Assembly (NCBI GenBank): GCA_001910725.1
Contig: MJGA01000041.1
Location: 1 to 64,000 of the forward strand
Direction of reading: 5' to 3'
Source: Phanerodontia chrysosporium
Lineage: Eukaryota > Basidiomycota > Agaricomycetes > Polyporales > Phanerochaetaceae
DNA: 64,000 nt
Part shown: positions 61,101-64,000 of the stretch, piece by piece
Layout of the letters: each line of letters opens with the position of its first letter
How positions within the stretch are numbered: the stretch's first letter is position 1
Made by a program: the position numbers and the translations under genes
Notes under the pieces: generated by a model
The model's database searches: none
Told to the model about the DNA's origin: nothing
The model's input: the letters and a program-made list of their open reading frames with translations, nothing else

Positions 61101-63034
61101 CCGCCCCTCCCTTCTCCGCGGTCCCCAAGGTCTCCAGCAAGCTCCGCCGCACCGAGATCACCCGTCGCTCTGTCGTCGCCCACGTCACCCGTAACATCTC
61201 ATCTATCGCTAGGTCAGGCGTCGACGGTGCTCTCGCCCCCTACATCATCGTCGCCATTGCCTGCTACTGATGTCGGGAGTTCGATGGTCGCGCGCTCCGT
61301 CTCTGGCTCGTCTGATCATCACTCGGTTGCATCTACGTCGCCACTGCGATACCGTCCAAAGCATATGCTGCGGCACAGCAGATCGTCGAACTTCTCGAAT
61401 ACGAACACCAACAGGACGTCAACTGTGCGAGAACTGTCTCCATCTCGCTCCTCGATGCAAGGCCGGCAGTCGGTTGAGAGCGAGGGTTCGCACCGCAGCG
61501 AAGTCCGGTCCGTCGCCTCTCCGGTCCCTTCCCTCAGCCCACCAATGCCCCAGACGCTGCGGTCTAAGCTCTCCCTTCCTGCTCTCAAGATCAAGAGCAG
61601 CGATAGGTCCATTCATTCTATCCAGTCAGAGGAGCGAAGCCCGACGCTGAGTATCGCTCCGAGCATCGCCCCGAGCGTAACGCCCAGTATGTCGCCGAGT
61701 GAAAACCAGACAGACAAACCGCGGGTTCAGATTAAGGATGTCGACTTCGAGCTTGTCAAGCCGGCAGGACAGCTCAGCGTTATAGAGGAGGACCGCTCAT
61801 CATCTCCCCTGCCGAGCCCTGTCCGTCCTGATACGTCGCTCCGTGCAGCAAGCCCTGCGTTCTCTATGTTTTCTGGCATCAGTGCTCGCACAGCGCCCAC
61901 TCCCGGCTCGCGATCAGACACCCCAGCCTCAGGAGCGCCAGATAGCAAGGAGAGTAAGGAGAGCAAGGAGGACGTCGAGGCTCACCGACAGCGCGAGTTG
62001 CGTTGGATCTCGACCATCTCAAGCGTACCCGCAGGTCAAGCGCGCAAGAATAAGAAAGTACGCAAACTGCTGTGGGAAGGCGTGCCGGCAAGCGTGCGCT
62101 ATATCGTCTGGGCGCACCTGACGGACAGCAAGGCGAAGCGCATCGAGAATATCTACTACAAGCTCACGCAGCGCGAGCGTGTGCCCGCGGCCTCGAATAT
62201 TGAGCGTGACCTGCGGAGGGTCTTCCCTGAAGAACATCAACTGCACGACGGCTCCCTACTCAATGTACTCCAGGCGTATTTGACGATGGTTCCGGACCTT
62301 CATTACAGCCGAGGTAGGTTATGGACCGTGATGCATCATGTTCAACGCTGACGACACTGCCTACCAGGCCTTACTGTGATAGCTGGCCATCTCCTTCTCC
62401 AGTCACCGGAGGAAGATGCTTTCTGGACGTTTGTGTCGCTCATGGATACTCATCTGCGCTCCTACTTCTCCGGCCCTGCGCAGATGGAGATCGACTCGAC
62501 GCTGTTCGGGAAGGCCGTCGAGTCCAATGACTCGGGCATGGCCAAGAAGGTCTTCGTTGAGATGGACATCCCGCCTGCCAGTCTTTGTCGCCCGTGGTTC
62601 ACTGCATTATTCCTTGAAGCCTTGCCGCTGGAGCATTCTCAACGTGTCTGGGACATCTTCCTCTTCGAGGGTGAGTTAGCATATCCAACAGTTCGGGCAG
62701 CCGGCTCATGTGACGCACTGCAGGCGTTCCATTCTTGTTCCGCGTCGGTCTGGCGATCATGATGCGCTGCAAGCAGCAGGTGATGCAATGTGCGGAACGC
62801 GACGTAATCCTGAACCTCTTGCTTCACCCACCACCGACCGTTCTGCCGACCACGGCGGACGCGTTCCTGGAGCTGACGTCGGCGGTCAAGCTCAAGGACG
62901 AAGACGTGCGCAAGCAGCGGGCGAAACTCGCCGAGGCCCATGTCAAGCGGCAGAACCAGGCGCGGACGCTCGCCTCGCAAGCCACCTCTGCAGGTCTGCC
63001 TGGGCTTCCGGCGATTTCGCTGCCGCGAAAATGA
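58125..63034 (+). CDS. SH3 and TBC-domain Rab GTPase-activating protein
   Basis: Exons begin 58125-58241, 58297-58350, 58405 onward; later introns are 60848-60901, 62314-62367 and 62671-62723. Residues about 20-80 form an SH3-like domain (FLKDDEIVVLMQLPGQ; GYCEGVVGRF). About 1,000 Ser/Pro-rich, probably disordered residues follow. The TBC domain starts near 62,050 (RKLLWEGVPASVRYIVWAHL) and contains NIERDLRRVFPE with the catalytic Arg. The usual YxQ glutamine-finger motif reads HYSRG, so the glutamine seems to be missing. It ends with a charged coiled-coil tail. TBC proteins speed GTP hydrolysis by Rab GTPases. At about 59,362-59,366 the frame shifts by two bases (PPSPE then VLSRNSG) with no credible intron: either an indel or an unusual short intron. 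Confidence 0.83.
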
Positions 63035-63676
63035 GGCACATAGAGCCGTAAGCTCTGCCGGTCTGTGCATGCATTTATTCGTTCGTCCCGGCCCCGTTCA
63101 CACTTTCCTAGTGCGGCCATACACTTCTCCCTGTTATTCGTATCGTTTCCGTTGTCGTATACCTGTCTCTCGTATGGGCTCCTTTCCTGCACGTCGCTGT
63201 TCGCACCCTCCTCACGCGCAATATTCTTTTGTAGATGCAACATAACTGTATACTGTAGCAACAGATAATTCATGGGTATATTGTGTAATGTCTTGCTTTG
63301 CGCGTGAGCAATGTGCGGCCTGATGGTATCCTCGAAAACGATCCGCCATTGTGTGCCTTAGCCCATCGTCATGGGGCCTCTCCTGTGCGCAACCCTGTGT
63401 CCCTCTGTCGCGGACAACGGTGTCGTAGAATGTCGTGAGGCCCTTGCATCACTGCTAATTATGTTGATTCGGATTGTGTAATTTACACATGCCTTTCACA
63501 TTCCATGATACATGTCTAGACCTGCAGAAACTTGCGAGAAGCAAAAAATAGATGTACTTAGTTGCGTATTCAAGAAACTGATCAAGCACCGATAGATTTA
63601 GTCTGGCAGATGGATAGACGAGAGCATTGAACCTCGCTCTTCCATATTCTACCTTCTTCAGCGGCACGAACGTCCG
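63035..63676. other. intergenic region between convergent genes
   Basis: No gene supported. 3' flanks of the TBC gene (+) and of the partial gene at the right edge (-). Confidence 0.4.
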
Positions 63677-64000
63677 TCAGTGGGATGACGGAGTGTCGCT
63701 AAACGCGATGTGGAGTATGCTGCGGTTTCGGAGGGAGAGCTGCTCGCCAAGCCGCTCGCGCATCTCGTCCTCTGAGAGAATCCATCGTGCGACGTTTCGA
63801 CTGCTAATCTCCAAATTAATAGCCGCGAGGTCTGGAAAGCGCGACAATAGTTGGTCGAGTAGACCCCAGTCAAGCTCTGCAAGAGGTTCGAAGTAGTTGG
63901 TGCCGGTGACCGCCCAGGTTTGTATCGACACGGCGACACGGTGCACCTGCGCGCACGCGCTCGAGAGGGCCTCAAGGCAGCGCCGCCAGTAGACATTATT
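63677..64000 (-). CDS. C-terminus of an F-box/LRR-like hypothetical protein (partial)
   Basis: Open from the window edge to a TGA at 63677-63679, 107 residues. The sequence (LLSRFPDLAAINLEISSRN; EMRERLGEQLSLRNRSIL) resembles the C-terminal part of the large Agaricomycete F-box-like families, but no F-box is visible because the N-terminus lies outside the window. Confidence 0.55.
   Translation of the reverse strand, partial: NNVYWRRCLEALSSACAQVHRVAVSIQTWAVTGTNYFEPLAELDWGLLDQLLSRFPDLAAINLEISSRNVARWILSEDEMRERLGEQLSLRNRSILHIAFSDTPSSH

Overview
The window is nuclear DNA of a basidiomycete fungus, most likely an Agaricomycete. The evidence is genes split by many 42-65 bp GT-AG introns, densely packed housekeeping genes (Vti1, Mpv17, prefoldin 6, a BRCT repair protein, a TBC Rab-GAP), MYND-finger paralogues, a peroxygenase, and fungal retroelements including a Coprina-like Penelope element. 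It splits into a repeat-rich, subtelomere-like part (about 1-43,800) and an ordinary gene-dense part (about 43,800-64,000).

Left part. 905-4,861 is a modular inverted repeat carrying two convergent copies of an unknown three-exon gene, flanked and split by arrays of a hairpin-forming palindrome (type I). 4,866-6,590 is the 3' end of an endonuclease-less Penelope-like retroelement (PLE) with a hammerhead ribozyme in its terminal repeat. 6,590-9,430 is decayed, AT-rich repeat DNA. 9,434-12,230 holds a multi-exon gene of unknown function. From 12,973 to 33,396 (minus strand) lies one large gene with a DGQHR/ParB-like motif. Its coding exon is interrupted by a complete, very young Ty3/gypsy LTR retrotransposon (15,468-29,500; LTRs 1,077 bp; CCGG duplication), and the reading frame is exactly restored if the element is removed. 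33,600-36,950 carries two more copies of the unknown three-exon gene, now flanked by a different palindrome array (type II) and degenerate AACCCT-like DNA. 36,953-41,985 is an apparently complete PLE: two pseudo-LTRs, each with a hammerhead ribozyme, around one long ORF with a small intron. Its orientation and the CCCTAA remnants at its ends fit a chromosome end lying to the left.

Right part. Heme-thiolate peroxygenase (-), VTI1 SNARE (+), a 902-bp Harbinger-type MITE with TTA duplication, Mpv17-family gene (+), two tandem MYND genes (-), a Brc1/Rtt107-like BRCT gene (-), a third MYND gene (+), prefoldin subunit 6 (+), an SH3 plus TBC Rab-GAP (+), and the 3' end of an F-box-like gene (-).

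Most unusual features: (i) type II palindromic arrays that share hairpin arms but have array-specific loops and spacers, and that sit inside introns of at least two genes as well as beside the subtelomeric gene cassettes; (ii) the palindrome-flanked cassettes themselves; (iii) the ribozyme-bearing telomere-type PLE, in which splicing of one intron changes the frame and would separate a basic ORF1 protein from the reverse transcriptase. Exon borders were read by eye from splice signals and frame continuity. Family calls rest on motifs, not database searches.
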